The notes: generated by a model from the sequence alone, not told the origin. 64,000 nt of DNA from Dermabacter sp. p3-SID358 (GCF_025147465.1 NZ_JALXOZ010000001.1:62001-126000); one strand, 5' to 3'. Counted from the stretch's first letter, positions 19,541 to 31,158 are shown. Numbers and translations: made by a program.

Positions 19541-20482
19541 CTACGCCTCCTTCGGAGCTTGGCCGGCGTGCTCGCGCACGAAGTCTCGCGCGGCGTCAAG
19601 CTGATCGGGAGTATTGAGGTCAAATCGCGCAAGGGACTTAGCGTCGCGCTTGACGAGGCCAGTGAGCGTGCCCGCAGGCGCAAGTTCAAGCAGGCCCGTA
19701 ACGCCCTCGGCTTCGAACGCGCGCATGCACGAAAGCCAATCAACGGTGTTCGCCACTTGGGTGACGATCGAGTTGAGGAAAGCCTGGCCGTCGCGAACCA
19801 CGGCACCGTCGGCGTTCGAAATCACGGGAATCTGCGGCTGACGTACCGAATAGTCGCTCACGCGCGCGGCAAGCACCTCACGGGCACTCGCCATGAACGG
19901 CGAATGGAACGCACCGGCAACCTGAAGCGGGATCACGCGCGCCTTAGCTGGCGGATTCTCCTTGAGAGCCTCAAGCTGCGCGAGTGAACCTGCGGCTACG
20001 ACCTGTGCAGCTCCGTTGATGTTCGCGGGAACGGCACCGGCTGCCTCGATCTTCGCAAGCACCTCTTCGCGTACGCCACCTACGACCGCGGCCATGCCTG
20101 TCTCCTCCGCAGCAGCGGCATCGGCCATGGCCCTCGAGCGATCACGAACGAACTCCATGGCGTCGGTCTCCGTAAGCGCTCCACTCAGGCCCGCGGAAGC
20201 TACCTCACCCACCGAGTGGCCGACATAGAAATCGGGGCGGGGAACATCGAGGGCGCCAAAGAGAACACTGTGCACGATGAGGCTCGACGCGACGAGAAGT
20301 GGCTGAGCAACAGCCGTGTCGCGGATCGTGTCGGCATCCGACTCGGTCCCGTGCTTCACGATATCCACGCCCGCAGCTTCACCGAGGGAGCCCGCGTATT
20401 CAGCGACACTATCGATCTCGAGCCACGGGGCGAGGAACCCCGGCTTCTGGGCGCCCTGTCCGGGCGATGCAATGACGAGCAC
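19541..20482 (-). CDS. fabD: Malonyl-CoA:ACP malonyltransferase
   Basis: FabD loads malonyl units onto ACP. The 313-residue protein opens with VIASPGQGAQKPGF and holds the nucleophile Ser90 in VGHSVGEVA. It starts at a GTG 20 bases downstream of the gntR-like gene and is followed closely by fabH. Confidence 0.95.
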   Translation of the reverse strand: MLVIASPGQGAQKPGFLAPWLEIDSVAEYAGSLGEAAGVDIVKHGTESDADTIRDTAVAQPLLVASSLIVHSVLFGALDVPRPDFYVGHSVGEVASAGLSGALTETDAMEFVRDRSRAMADAAAAEETGMAAVVGGVREEVLAKIEAAGAVPANINGAAQVVAAGSLAQLEALKENPPAKARVIPLQVAGAFHSPFMASAREVLAARVSDYSVRQPQIPVISNADGAVVRDGQAFLNSIVTQVANTVDWLSCMRAFEAEGVTGLLELAPAGTLTGLVKRDAKSLARFDLNTPDQLDAARDFVREHAGQAPKEA

Positions 20483-20502
20483 GCCACTGTCCTTTCACGT
20501 GT

Positions 20503-20886
20503 CTATCGAGAGGAGGCCGCTTCCGTGCGAAGCGCGGCCTCAAACATTGCGAGGGAGGCGTCGGACCCCACCCCCGAGGAAATTGCCAGGTGCGCGGCGT
20601 GCGCGAGAGCCGCCTGAAGCGAGCGTTCCACCTCGCCCCAGGGCTTCACGCGTGTGCCGCGTCGGCCATCCGTTTCCACAATACCCGCCGCCGCAAGCGA
20701 CTTGATGGCCTTCGCCGCTGTATTCGGTGCAACGCTCAAGGCCTCGGCGAGCGCCCGCACGGAGGGCAGCTTCTCACCGGGAGCGAGAGTGCCCTCCGCC
20801 GCAGCGTTCGCTATCGCATCGTGGAGTTGCGCGGCCGCATTCGGCGCAGACGCGTCGATGCGCAACCACGGCAGTTCGGCGTTCAC
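20503..20886 (-). CDS. Small GntR-family transcriptional regulator
   Basis: The 127-residue protein consists of a GntR winged helix (AAAQLHDAIANAAAEGTLAPGEKLPSVRALAEAL... read in pieces, then SVAPNTAAKAIKSLAAAGIVET) and a short helical tail, as in the YtrA subfamily. It has no large ligand-binding domain. It sits between aceE (five-base gap) and fabD (20-base gap) in one transcription unit. That position suggests control of acetyl-CoA supply and fatty-acid synthesis, possibly in place of the larger FasR known from other actinobacteria. This is inference from context. Confidence 0.8.
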   Translation of the reverse strand: MNAELPWLRIDASAPNAAAQLHDAIANAAAEGTLAPGEKLPSVRALAEALSVAPNTAAKAIKSLAAAGIVETDGRRGTRVKPWGEVERSLQAALAHAAHLAISSGVGSDASLAMFEAALRTEAASSR

Positions 20887-20891
20887 GGCGG

Positions 20892-23642
20892 TCAGGCGTC
20901 CCCACCCGCACCGCCGGAGGTTCCGGCGTTGACGTTGAGCAGGTCGTACTTATCGATGGCTTGCTTGACGACCGAAGGATCGATCTTTCCCTGGTCGGCG
21001 AGGGACTTGAGCGCGCGTACAACGAGAGACTCGCGATCGATGTGAAGGTAGCGACGCCCGGCAGCGCGAGTATCAGAGAAGCCCCAACCCTCGGCACCGA
21101 GAACCGCATAGTCGTTCGGGATCCACGGGCGGATCATGTCGGGAACGAGGTAGTCGAAGTCCGTCGTCGCGATGAACGGTCCTTCGGCGTCCTTGAGCTT
21201 CTCGACCATCCACGGAGTCTTCGGCTCCTCCTCGGGGTGGAGGAAGTTGTGCTTGTCGGCCGCAAGAGCGTCATTACGCATCTCGCTCCACGACGTCACC
21301 GACCATACGGCAGAGCGCACGCCCCAGTCCTTGTAAAGAAGGTCGCGCGCCTCGCGAGTCCACGGCACAGCGACACCCGAAGCCATGAGCTGTGCGACCG
21401 GGCCATCGCCCTCCTGGACCTCGTCGACCCTGTACATGCCCTTGATGATGCCTTCGACATCGACATTCTCAGGCTCGGCGGGCTGGTGAATCGGCTCGTT
21501 GTAGACGGTCAGGTAGTAGAAGACCTCCTGGAGGCGCTCCTCGTTATCGCCGTACATGCGCTGCAGACCATCGCGCACGATGTGGCCGATCTCGTAACCG
21601 TAAGCCGGGTCGTAGATGACCGCCGCCGGATTCGTGTAGGCGAGGAGCGGCGAGTGACCGTCCATGTGCTGGAGTCCCTCGCCGGCAAGGGTGGTTTTAC
21701 CGGCGGTCGCGCCGATGACGAAGCCCTTGGCCATCTGGTCACCCGCGGCGTAGAAGAAATCGCCCGTGCGCTGAAAGCCGAACATGGAGTAGAAGATGTA
21801 GAAGGGGACGAGCGGCACCTCGTGCGTCGAATACGCGGTACCCGCGGCAGTGAAGGCACTCGTCGAGCTGATCTCGTTGATGCCCATGTGCTTGATCTGG
21901 CCCTGCGCCGATTCCTTGTAGGCAAGGAGAAGGTCGCGATCCACCGAGAGGTAATTCTGCCCCTTCGGGTTGTAGATCTTCGCGGTCGGGAACATCGCAT
22001 CGAGACCGAACGTGCGTGCCTCATCGGGGATGATCGGAACCCAGTACTTGCCGGTCTCCTTATCGCGCATGAGGTCCTTGAGCAGCCGAACGAGTGCCAT
22101 GGTCGTCGCGACTTCCTGCTTGCCCGAGCCACGCTTCGCAACGGCCCACGTCTTTTCACCGGGCACGGTGAACGTGGCCTTCTTGTGGCGGTTATCGGGA
22201 ACAACCCCGCCGAGCTCGGCCCGGCGATCGCGCATGTACTGCATCTCGGGGGAGTCCTCCGCCGGCATGTAGTACGGCTGGTCGTAGAGATCCGCTTCGA
22301 GCTGCTGATCGGTGAACGGAATGTGCAGCGTGTCGCGCAGCTGCTTGAGATCCTCGATCGTGAACTTCTTCATCTGGTGGGTCGCGTTGCGGCCCGCGAA
22401 CTTCTTGCCAAGAACGTAGCCCTTAATGGTGTGCACGAGGATCACGGTCGGCTTGCCATTCTTCACGGTCATGGCGTGCTTGAACGCCGCGTAGATCTTC
22501 TTCGGATCGTGGCCGCCGCGCTTGAGGCCCCACCAAATATCGGCGTCGCTCATGTTCTCGACAAGTGCCTTCGTGCGCGGATCGCGGCCAAAGAAGTTGT
22601 CTCGAATGAAGCCGCCGGACTCGGCCCGGAAGGTCTGGAAGTCACCATCGGGCGTCGTGTTCATGAGGTCCACGAGCGCACCGTCGGTGTCTTCGGCGAA
22701 GAGCTTGTCCCAGCCCTCGCCCCACACGACCTTGACGACGTTCCAGCCGGCACCGCGGAACTGCGCTTCGAGCTCCTGAATGATCTTGCCGTTACCACGC
22801 ACGGGCCCATCGAGCCGCTGAAGGTTGCAGTTGACGACGAACGTGAGGTTATCGAGCTGCTCGTTCGCGGCAATGTGCAGTGCACCTCGCGACTCGACCT
22901 CGTCCATCTCACCGTCCCCGAGGAACGCCCACACGTGCTGTTCGCTCGTGTCCTTGAGACCGCGGCTGTGAAGGTAGCGGTTGATTGAGGCCTGCTCGAT
23001 CGCGTTGACCGGGCCGATGCCCATGGAGACGGTCGGGAACTGCCAGAACTCCGGCATCGCGCGCGGGTGCGGGTAGCTCGGGATGCCGTGTGGGTTCGAC
23101 TTTTCCTGGCGGAAGCCGTCGAGGTCTTTTTCGCTCAAGCGGCCCATGAGGAAGGCGCGGGAGTAAATTCCGGGGGAAGCGTGCCCCTGGAAAAACACCT
23201 GGTCGCCGCCACCGCGGTGCTCGCGGCCACGGAAGAAGTGATTGAAGCCCACTTCATACACGGTTGAAATGGAGGCGTAGCTCGAAAGGTGACCACCCAC
23301 ACCGATCTCGGGGCGCTGGGCGCGGTGCACCTGCATCGCGGCGTTCCAGCGCACAGCTCGGCGAATCGACTTCTCGATGTCGAGATCACCCGGGTACTCG
23401 GGCTCGTCCTTCGCAGCGATCGTGTTCACGTAGTCGGTGTTCTCCACACTCGGGACGTCAAGGTCCCGTGCACGCGCGTGAGTAAGGAGGTTTCCGACGA
23501 TGTGTGAGGCGCGCTCAGGCCCGCCATTCGCCACGACCGCGTCGAGAGAGTCGATCCACTCCCTCGTCTCTTCGGGATCCACGTCGTTTGCGTGGCTGGG
23601 AAGACCGATTCCTTGACGCCCGGTGATGTCGTTCGAGTTCAC
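20892..23642 (-). CDS. aceE: Pyruvate dehydrogenase E1 component, homodimeric type
   Basis: AceE decarboxylates pyruvate with thiamine diphosphate and passes the acetyl group to the lipoyl E2. The protein of about 916 residues carries the ThDP-binding region ([13 protein letters not shown]) and the family blocks [19 protein letters not shown] and [15 protein letters not shown] (in pieces). The GTG at 23642 has GGGAG upstream, whereas the in-frame ATG at 23660 has no ribosome site. E2 and E3 (sucB, lpd) lie 25 kb away in this window. It heads the operon that continues into the fab genes. Confidence 0.95.
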   Translation of the reverse strand: MNSNDITGRQGIGLPSHANDVDPEETREWIDSLDAVVANGGPERASHIVGNLLTHARARDLDVPSVENTDYVNTIAAKDEPEYPGDLDIEKSIRRAVRWNAAMQVHRAQRPEIGVGGHLSSYASISTVYEVGFNHFFRGREHRGGGDQVFFQGHASPGIYSRAFLMGRLSEKDLDGFRQEKSNPHGIPSYPHPRAMPEFWQFPTVSMGIGPVNAIEQASINRYLHSRGLKDTSEQHVWAFLGDGEMDEVESRGALHIAANEQLDNLTFVVNCNLQRLDGPVRGNGKIIQELEAQFRGAGWNVVKVVWGEGWDKLFAEDTDGALVDLMNTTPDGDFQTFRAESGGFIRDNFFGRDPRTKALVENMSDADIWWGLKRGGHDPKKIYAAFKHAMTVKNGKPTVILVHTIKGYVLGKKFAGRNATHQMKKFTIEDLKQLRDTLHIPFTDQQLEADLYDQPYYMPAEDSPEMQYMRDRRAELGGVVPDNRHKKATFTVPGEKTWAVAKRGSGKQEVATTMALVRLLKDLMRDKETGKYWVPIIPDEARTFGLDAMFPTAKIYNPKGQNYLSVDRDLLLAYKESAQGQIKHMGINEISSTSAFTAAGTAYSTHEVPLVPFYIFYSMFGFQRTGDFFYAAGDQMAKGFVIGATAGKTTLAGEGLQHMDGHSPLLAYTNPAAVIYDPAYGYEIGHIVRDGLQRMYGDNEERLQEVFYYLTVYNEPIHQPAEPENVDVEGIIKGMYRVDEVQEGDGPVAQLMASGVAVPWTREARDLLYKDWGVRSAVWSVTSWSEMRNDALAADKHNFLHPEEEPKTPWMVEKLKDAEGPFIATTDFDYLVPDMIRPWIPNDYAVLGAEGWGFSDTRAAGRRYLHIDRESLVVRALKSLADQGKIDPSVVKQAIDKYDLLNVNAGTSGGAGGDA

Positions 23643-23808
23643 GCTTGTGTTCTCCCTCATGGTGTGAGTGAAAAAGGGCTGTGCCTTAGGGCCCGCCATT
23701 GTGCGCATCTAGCGTATAGCGTGCGCCCGAAAGGGAGGTGAGCGCGAGGGCGAGAAAGGTGCCGTGACTCTCACCTGCCCGGGCCACTTCTCGCATAGTT
23801 TTTTGTGA

Positions 23809-23837
23809 GTGACACCGCCATCGACCTTCGGTACAGT
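23809..23837 (+). promoter_or_regulatory. Promoter of the DUF3052 gene
   Basis: GTGACA (23809-23814) and TACAGT (23832-23837) are separated by exactly 17 bases. The predicted start near 23844 gives a leader of about 48 bases before the TTG start codon. Confidence 0.65.
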
Positions 23838-23891
23838 TGGAACGTCCGGAGATGCCCCATCTCACTTCCCGATCTCCAAAGGAGTCGCCCC

Positions 23892-24302
23892 TTGTCACCG
23901 GTTGCAGCTTCGAGCGACAACCTTGCCGAAGTTTTTGAGTTCCACGAAGGCCAGCTTGTGCAGGAGTTCGGGTACGACGACGATGTAGACCTCGACCTCC
24001 GCGACGCCATCGAGGACCTCATTGATGCCGACCTCGAAGATGAGTACTCTCGCGAGATCGTTGATGGCGTGATCATGTGGTGGCGCGATGGCGACGGGGA
24101 TCTCACCGATGGTCTCGTCGATTGCCTCTCGAGTCTCGTTGCCGGTGGCCCCGTGTGGCTTCTTACGCCGAAGCCCGGGCGCCCAGGTCACGTGGATCCC
24201 GCAGACATTCAGGAGGCGGCGAATACCGCGGGGCTTCGTGGCATGAACGCCGTGTCGCTCGCACCGGACTGGTCAGGTACGCGCCTCGCCTCTCGATCCT
24301 AG
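23892..24302 (+). CDS. DUF3052 family protein
   Basis: This 136-residue acidic protein matches the actinobacterial family DUF3052: GQLVQEFGYDDDVDLDLRDAIEDLID, WWRDGDGDLTDGLVD, WLLTPKPGRPGHVDPADIQEAA and the terminal APDWSGTRL (quoted in pieces). Function is unknown. The TTG at 23892 is chosen because a perfect AAAGGAG lies seven bases before it and the family begins close to this point. An in-frame start at 23805 would overlap the promoter. It is divergent from aceE. Confidence 0.85.
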   Translation: MSPVAASSDNLAEVFEFHEGQLVQEFGYDDDVDLDLRDAIEDLIDADLEDEYSREIVDGVIMWWRDGDGDLTDGLVDCLSSLVAGGPVWLLTPKPGRPGHVDPADIQEAANTAGLRGMNAVSLAPDWSGTRLASRS

Positions 24303-24312
24303 GCTTTTCGGT

Positions 24313-24328
24313 GCGGGTTTTTACCCGC
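24313..24328 (+). terminator. Weak stem-loop after the DUF3052 gene
   Basis: GCGGGT and ACCCGC pair across a TTTT loop 10 bases after the stop codon. No uninterrupted T-run follows, so termination is uncertain. Confidence 0.35.
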
Positions 24329-24340
24329 GCCGTTCCCGTT

Positions 24341-24369
24341 TTGCCGATTCGGGCGCATCGTGGGATGAT
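24341..24369 (+). promoter_or_regulatory. Promoter of tRNA-Val
   Basis: TTGCCG (24341-24346) and GATGAT (24364-24369) are 17 bases apart. The predicted start is only a few bases before the tRNA. Confidence 0.6.
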
Positions 24370-24378
24370 TGCCCGCGC

Positions 24379-24452
24379 GGGTCTTTAGCTCAGTTGGTTA
24401 GAGCGCCACGTTTACACCGTGGATGTCGGGGGTTCGAGTCCCTCAAGACCCA
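24379..24452 (+). tRNA. tRNA-Val (anticodon TAC)
   Basis: A 74-base cloverleaf runs from GGGTCTT to AAGACCC plus discriminator A. The anticodon loop is TTTACAC with anticodon TAC. The T-arm is GGGGGTTCGAGTCCCTC. CCA is not encoded. It marks the left edge of the accessory region. Confidence 0.95.
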
Positions 24453-24487
24453 CTCACGATGACTCAACTCACGATGTGAAGATCGAT

Positions 24488-24520
24488 CTGCCCCGCTTGA
24501 TGGCGGGGGCAGTTTGGTTT
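24488..24520 (+). terminator. Terminator after tRNA-Val
   Basis: CTGCCCCGC pairs with GCGGGGGCAG with one bulged G and is followed by TTTGGTTT. Confidence 0.65.
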
Positions 24521-24539
24521 CTGCGGTGACAGTTCGGGG

Positions 24540-25070
24540 TCAGGGGATGAGGCCGTAGAGGGCGGTGTCGTGGACGCGGTCGCCAGCGATATGTGCGGCG
24601 GTGAGAGTGCCTTCGTGTGTGAATCCCAGACGTTCGGCGACCGCGCGGCTGCGAACGTTCTCGGTGGCGGTGCGAATCTCGATTCGGCGGATGCCTCGGT
24701 CTTGGTGGAGATGATCGATTAGGGTGCGTGCGGCGCGGGTGACCAAGCCGCGGCCTTCGGCGTCCGCGTCGATCCAGTAGCCGAGATCGGCGACGCCGAT
24801 GTAGGAATCGATCCGGGCACCGATGGAGCCGACCACGTGTCCTTGGCTGACGATGGCGGCGGGCAGGGCTTGGCCGTCGACCCACTGGTGCATCTGGTGA
24901 GTGGTGAATGCGGCGAGCCCCTCCTCGGTCTGCGGTCCTTTGGCCCAGTGCTCCCATTGGCGGAGTCGGTCGAGGTTCTTCTCGATGAGGGCGTGGAGTG
25001 CTGGAACTGTCCACATTTCTCGGAGGACGAGTTTGTCGTTGTTGCCGAGGTCGATGGCGAACTGCGTCAT
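24540..25070 (-). CDS. GNAT acetyltransferase, RimJ/RimL type
   Basis: The 176-residue protein fits the Acetyltransf_3 (RimJ/RimL) group: LGYWIDADAEGRGLVTRAARTLIDHL holds the acetyl-CoA pyrophosphate-binding loop (Q/R-x-x-G-x-G/A form) and NVRSRAVAERLGFTHEGTL is the usual C-terminal block (given in pieces). Substrates range from ribosomal proteins to drugs, so the target is unknown. The ATG at 25070 has GGAGA just upstream. It is the first gene of the accessory region. Confidence 0.8.
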   Translation of the reverse strand: MTQFAIDLGNNDKLVLREMWTVPALHALIEKNLDRLRQWEHWAKGPQTEEGLAAFTTHQMHQWVDGQALPAAIVSQGHVVGSIGARIDSYIGVADLGYWIDADAEGRGLVTRAARTLIDHLHQDRGIRRIEIRTATENVRSRAVAERLGFTHEGTLTAAHIAGDRVHDTALYGLIP

Positions 25071-25149
25071 GGTGTTCTCCGATGTGGTCCGGATCCGAGT
25101 GGGCTGGGCTGGCCGACCCGGCATCAGCATAGGACTTCAGTGCGTGGCG

Positions 25150-25285
25150 GTCCGCTGGAGTTGCTGGGCATCGCAGCTAGGAGGTGTCGACATGAAGACA
25201 CCTGTCGCTGTTGCGCGTATCCATCTGCGCGGTGATGCGGTGGAGCGGGTAGTGGTCGAACCCGAGGGCGACGTTTCCGATCGGT
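25150..25285 (-). pseudogene. Degenerate copy of the GNAT-tail/fumarase segment (repeat copy A)
   Basis: This stretch matches three separate parts of the region at 27007-27418 in the same order and orientation: 27007-27071, 27236-27292 and 27398-27418. It therefore looks like a diverged direct repeat with two internal deletions. On the minus strand a short frame reads [20 protein letters not shown], close to the tandem-GNAT protein. It then runs into the fumarase-fragment start (MSTP...) and soon stops. No functional gene is present. Confidence 0.65.
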
Positions 25286-25341
25286 GTCACCCATACCGTC
25301 CAGCCTTGGGACAAGAGAGCTGAATAGCAGCACATCGGGCG

Positions 25342-25746
25342 TCACCCGCGGGCGTCGTACGCCTCCCGCGCCGCCAGCACCTCCGTCATGTGGATCTCGG
25401 CCCAGGCCTTGAGCTGCATCACCGGCACCAGCAGCGACCGGCCAAGAGCAGTCAGCCGGTAGTCGACCCGCACCGGCACCGACGCCGTCACCTCCCGCGC
25501 CACGAGCCCGTCCCGCTCGAGCGCCCGCAACGTCTGAGTGAGCATCTTCTGACTGACCCCGGCCAGTCGACGCGAGAGCTCGGAATAGCGCAGGCCGTCC
25601 TCGCTCTCGCCCAGGGCGGCCAACACCAGCGTCACCCACTTGTCGGCGATCCGGTCGAGGAGTTGACGGCTGGCGCACCCGGCCATGAAGGCGTCGAACT
25701 CGCGTCGCGACTGCTCGGCTCGCTGGGCGGCGGACATGGTGGCCAT
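25342..25746 (-). CDS. HxlR-family transcriptional regulator
   Basis: The 134-residue winged-helix protein has the HxlR pattern: a cysteine near the N-terminus (GCASRQLLDRIADKWVTLVL), then LRYSELSRRLAGVSQKMLTQTLRALERDGLV, and VPVRVDYRLTALGRSL (in pieces). HxlR proteins often sense aldehydes, quinones or redox change through cysteine and control a divergent oxidoreductase gene. Here the neighbour is exactly such a gene, 103 bases away. Base composition and codon use are richer in GCC/GTC than in the core genes, hinting at transfer. Confidence 0.88.
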   Translation of the reverse strand: MATMSAAQRAEQSRREFDAFMAGCASRQLLDRIADKWVTLVLAALGESEDGLRYSELSRRLAGVSQKMLTQTLRALERDGLVAREVTASVPVRVDYRLTALGRSLLVPVMQLKAWAEIHMTEVLAAREAYDARG

Positions 25747-25849
25747 GACTCTCCTCCGGGTGCGTACCCGACCTTTCGGTGCCTACTTCCTTATGGAGAG
25801 TTTGACCGTCACAGTGGACGACGTCAACCACCCAAGGAAAGGAACTCCC

Positions 25850-26740
25850 ATGCGAGCACTCGTCGGCCGTGCCGGCTCCCCACTCCCCGTCCTCGTCGAC
25901 GTCCCCGATCCCCATCCGGGCCCTGGCGAGGTGGTCATCGCCACCACCGCCGCCACCGTCAACCCCATCGATGTCCGCATCGCCGACGGCGAGGTGCGCG
26001 AGGCCTTCGGCCTGACGGGCGATGTCGGCCTCGGCTGGGACTTCTCCGGCATCGTCAAGGCGGTGAGCGACGACGTCACCGGGGTCTCGGTGGGACAACG
26101 CGTCGCCGCAATGACCGGCAACCCCGCCGATCCGCTGCGCGCGCACGCCGAACTGGTGACGGTGCCGGCCGGTTCTGTTGCGCCGATCCCCGAGGGCATG
26201 TCCGACGCGGCGGCCGCCTCCGTCGCCCTCAATGCCCCGACTGCGGCGATGCTCGTCGATGTTCTGGGCGCGGGGGCCGGGCGCTCGCTGCTGGTCACCG
26301 GGGCGGCGGGTGCCGTGGGCGGCTACGTCCTTCCGCTCGCGCGCGAGGCGGGATGGCGAGTCACCGGCCTGGCCCGGACCACCGACCGAGAGTTCGTCAC
26401 CACCACCGGAGCAGACCTGGTCACCGAGATCGAGCCCCGCGCCTACGACGCGGTCGCCGACGCCGCCGGGCTCCAGGCCGCCGCCATCGATGCTGTGGTG
26501 GACGGAGGTGCATTCGTTGGCGTCCTCCCCATCGCCCCGGTCGCTGCGCAGCGCGGCATCGAACCGACCGACATCTTCGTCCAAGCCGATGGCGTACGCC
26601 TGGCCGAGCTGCTTCGTCGTGGCCACACGGGCGACCTTGCCGTACGCATCGCCGAGGAAGTGCCCTTCTCCGAGTTCGACCGGGCGTACGCGCTGGTCGG
26701 GCAGGGTGGCCTGCGCGGTCGGGTCGTCCTGACCTTCTGA
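25850..26740 (+). CDS. Zinc-independent NADP-dependent oxidoreductase (quinone oxidoreductase-like)
   Basis: The 296-residue protein is a medium-chain dehydrogenase/reductase of the quinone oxidoreductase type. It has the GroES-like N-terminal domain (GPGEVVIATTAATVNPIDVRI) and a Rossmann domain with LLVTGAAGAVGGYVLPLA. No catalytic zinc ligands are visible. The ATG has AAGGAAAGGAA upstream. It is divergent from the HxlR gene, which probably represses it. It may reduce quinones or reactive carbonyls, but the substrate is not known. Confidence 0.85.
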   Translation: MRALVGRAGSPLPVLVDVPDPHPGPGEVVIATTAATVNPIDVRIADGEVREAFGLTGDVGLGWDFSGIVKAVSDDVTGVSVGQRVAAMTGNPADPLRAHAELVTVPAGSVAPIPEGMSDAAAASVALNAPTAAMLVDVLGAGAGRSLLVTGAAGAVGGYVLPLAREAGWRVTGLARTTDREFVTTTGADLVTEIEPRAYDAVADAAGLQAAAIDAVVDGGAFVGVLPIAPVAAQRGIEPTDIFVQADGVRLAELLRRGHTGDLAVRIAEEVPFSEFDRAYALVGQGGLRGRVVLTF

Positions 26741-26751
26741 GCAGGCTGACC

Positions 26752-27045
26752 TCAGGGATGGACGCGGCCGCCGGGGCCTGGCTGGGGCCCGATCCCGGCG
26801 GCCGAGAGCACTCCCCCCGGGACCGAGTCGAGGTCGGGACGCCGCGAGATCGTCAGAGCGATGGGCCTGTTGACATCGGCGAAGAAGTCGCTGCCCTTGT
26901 CGTCGACGACGATGAAGGCCGGGAAGTCTTCGACCTCGATCTTCCACACCGCATCCATGCCGAGCTTTTCGTATTCGACGACCTCGACCCTCTTGATGCA
27001 ATCCTGCTGGAATTGCTCGGCATCACTGTCATGAGGCGTCGACAT
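26752..27045 (-). pseudogene. C-terminal fragment of class I fumarate hydratase
   Basis: The 97-residue frame contains [20 protein letters not shown] and [17 protein letters not shown], which match the end of class I (iron-sulfur) fumarases. The rest of that roughly 500-residue enzyme, including the cluster cysteines, is absent. The frame begins [11 protein letters not shown], which is not family-like. The piece therefore looks like a relic left by recombination. A small expressed protein cannot be excluded. Confidence 0.7.
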
Positions 27046-27418
27046 GAAGACACCGTGGGCTGTTGTGCGCGACTCCGCCGAAGTCAGTGGCTAGATGGTT
27101 GCTGCTTGTTCTCGGAAGCAAGCAGCGCATAGATGAGGGTGTCGGTCCATTCGTCCTTACTGAACCAATCTTGGACGTGATGTGCTTCGAGTCGCATCCC
27201 GACGCGGCTGGCAAGGGCTGCCGAGGCGTGGTTGCGAGCATCCATCTGCGCGGTGATGCGGTGGAGCTTGTAGTGGTCAAACCCGAGGGCGAGCACTGCT
27301 CGGACGGCTTCGCTGGCGAAACCTTGCCCACCGTGCGCTGGGTCGAGAACCCACCCGATCTCGCCTTGACGGTGCTCGTGATCGGTGAGCCACAACGCGA
27401 CGTCTCCGATCGGGACGC
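27007..27418 (+). repeat. Direct repeat copy B (partner of copy A at 25150-25285)
   Basis: Three blocks of this stretch (27007-27071, 27236-27292, 27398-27418) recur in order at 25150-25285. The shared core includes GTCGACATGAAGACACC and ATCCATCTGCGCGGTGATGC. Copy B contains the end of the tandem-GNAT gene and the start of the fumarase fragment. The two copies bracket the HxlR/oxidoreductase pair in the same orientation. Confidence 0.65.
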
Positions 27419-28175
27419 CGTCATGCTCGATGACCAGCGCAAGCGCGCTAGTCTCGCCATCAAGGCCGGTCTTGCTCAGGCGCTCGGCGAGCTTGTCGCG
27501 GGTGACTTCCGCGGTCCATGGCTCGTCCAGCAGGTAGCGGGCAACGTCAGGTCGCGAGTACAGCTCGTGAAGCCATTCGGCATCGTCGGCGTTATGTGGA
27601 CGGAGCCGGAGCCGCTCCGTCGCCAACGGCCACTGGGCGGTGGGCTTGAGATCGCGCCGGTAATGGAATAGTTCCTCGCGCTGTCCTGCGGGCGTGGTTC
27701 CGACGGCTCGCTCGACCTCATGGAACCCTGCGTTCGTCAAGCACCGCTGGGAGGCCTTGTTCTCCAGGAGCGTGCGTGCTGTCAAGGTTCGCAGTCCACT
27801 GTTGCGTGCGAAGCGCGATGCCAACTCCAGGCCCCGACGAGCGTGCCCTGCTCCCCGCGCATCCGGATGAATCCAGAACCCGACCTCGGCAGCCTCGGAG
27901 CTGACGTCGAAGAGCACCAAGGAGCCCGCAAACCGGTCCGTCTCGGCGTCGGCAAGTGCGAGGACTGCCAGCGTGCCGGACGACAGACCCTCAGCAACCT
28001 CGTCACGGATCATCCGTCGCACGGACTCGGGGGTGTAGTCGGACTCGGGCAGGTGGCCGAAGCGCCGCACAGCTTCATCCTTGGTGCCGGCGGCATACGC
28101 GTCTGCGTCCAGCTCAGAGAAGGGGCGTAGGCGAGTGTTCTCGAAGGTGATCGGGAGGGTGGTGGCATCCAGCAT
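27084..28175 (-). CDS. Tandem-domain GNAT acetyltransferase
   Basis: The 363-residue protein contains two complete GNAT domains. The first covers about residues 10-170 ([22 protein letters not shown], then [17 protein letters not shown]). The second covers about 185-350 ([24 protein letters not shown], then [18 protein letters not shown]; each given in part). Both are of the RimJ/RimL sort. Substrates are unknown. It is divergent from a TetR gene, and the 59 bases between them carry evenly spaced half-sites, so TetR control is likely. Confidence 0.8.
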   Translation of the reverse strand: MLDATTLPITFENTRLRPFSELDADAYAAGTKDEAVRRFGHLPESDYTPESVRRMIRDEVAEGLSSGTLAVLALADAETDRFAGSLVLFDVSSEAAEVGFWIHPDARGAGHARRGLELASRFARNSGLRTLTARTLLENKASQRCLTNAGFHEVERAVGTTPAGQREELFHYRRDLKPTAQWPLATERLRLRPHNADDAEWLHELYSRPDVARYLLDEPWTAEVTRDKLAERLSKTGLDGETSALALVIEHDGVPIGDVALWLTDHEHRQGEIGWVLDPAHGGQGFASEAVRAVLALGFDHYKLHRITAQMDARNHASAALASRVGMRLEAHHVQDWFSKDEWTDTLIYALLASENKQQPSSH

Positions 28176-28184
28176 GCGCTAAAC

Positions 28185-28225
28185 CTAACATAGAATGGAT
28201 AGCTAACTGAAGCGTGTTTGGTTAG
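28185..28225. promoter_or_regulatory. Candidate TetR operator region between the GNAT and TetR genes
   Basis: CTAAC at 28185-28189, CTAAC at 28203-28207 and GTTAG at 28221-28225 are spaced by exactly 18 bases, and the last two form a dyad. Possible -10 boxes overlap them: TAGAAT (28191) or TAGGCT (28223) for TetR, and TATGTT on the minus strand for the GNAT gene. Confidence 0.45.
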
Positions 28226-28234
28226 GCTGGTGGG

Positions 28235-28811
28235 GTGAGCTACTGGGAACATCGCAGACCTGTGCGACGCCTCCGCGCGGTGGACATCGGGGAGGTTGCG
28301 AGGGCATCGGTGAGGCTGCTGGACGAAGGCGGGTTGAGGGCCCTCACCCTGCGATCTGTGGCGCAACAGGTGGGTGTCGCTCCAGCCAGCCTGTACTCCC
28401 GCGTCGAATCCGTCGACGACCTGTTCGACCTCGCCCTCGACACAGCGCTTGCAGACGATCCCGTGATGTCCGAGTCGATCCGCAACGCCGACCTGTCTGC
28501 CCTGATGCACGCCTTCTTCGCGCACCTCACGACCCACCGGTGGGCCGGTCAGGTCATCGGTATGCGCGCTCCCAGGGGCCCGGCGTACCTGGCCCTTTCC
28601 GAGCGGATGTGCGTCCTGCTCGAACAAGCGGGTACCCCGGATCCGCTGGGAACTGCCTACCGATTGTCCAACCTGGTGATTGGCGCCTCGCTGACCGCAC
28701 CCATGGCGTCTGACGAGAAGCGCGTCGCCATTGACCCTGACCAAGCTCCTACCTATGCGCGGCTCCACGCGACGCACCACGTCAGCCCACGCGAGATTCT
28801 CTCCGACGGCC

Positions 28812-28831
<20 letters not shown>
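28235..28831 (+). CDS. TetR-family transcriptional regulator
   Basis: The 198-residue protein has an N-terminal TetR helix-turn-helix (VDIGEVARASVRLLDEGGLRALTLRSVAQQVGVAPASLYSRV, in pieces) and a C-terminal ligand domain of the tetracycline-repressor type. The GTG start has no clear ribosome site, and TAGGCT six bases upstream suggests a possibly leaderless transcript. It likely controls itself and the divergent tandem-GNAT gene. Confidence 0.85.
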
Positions 28832-31158
<2,327 letters not shown>

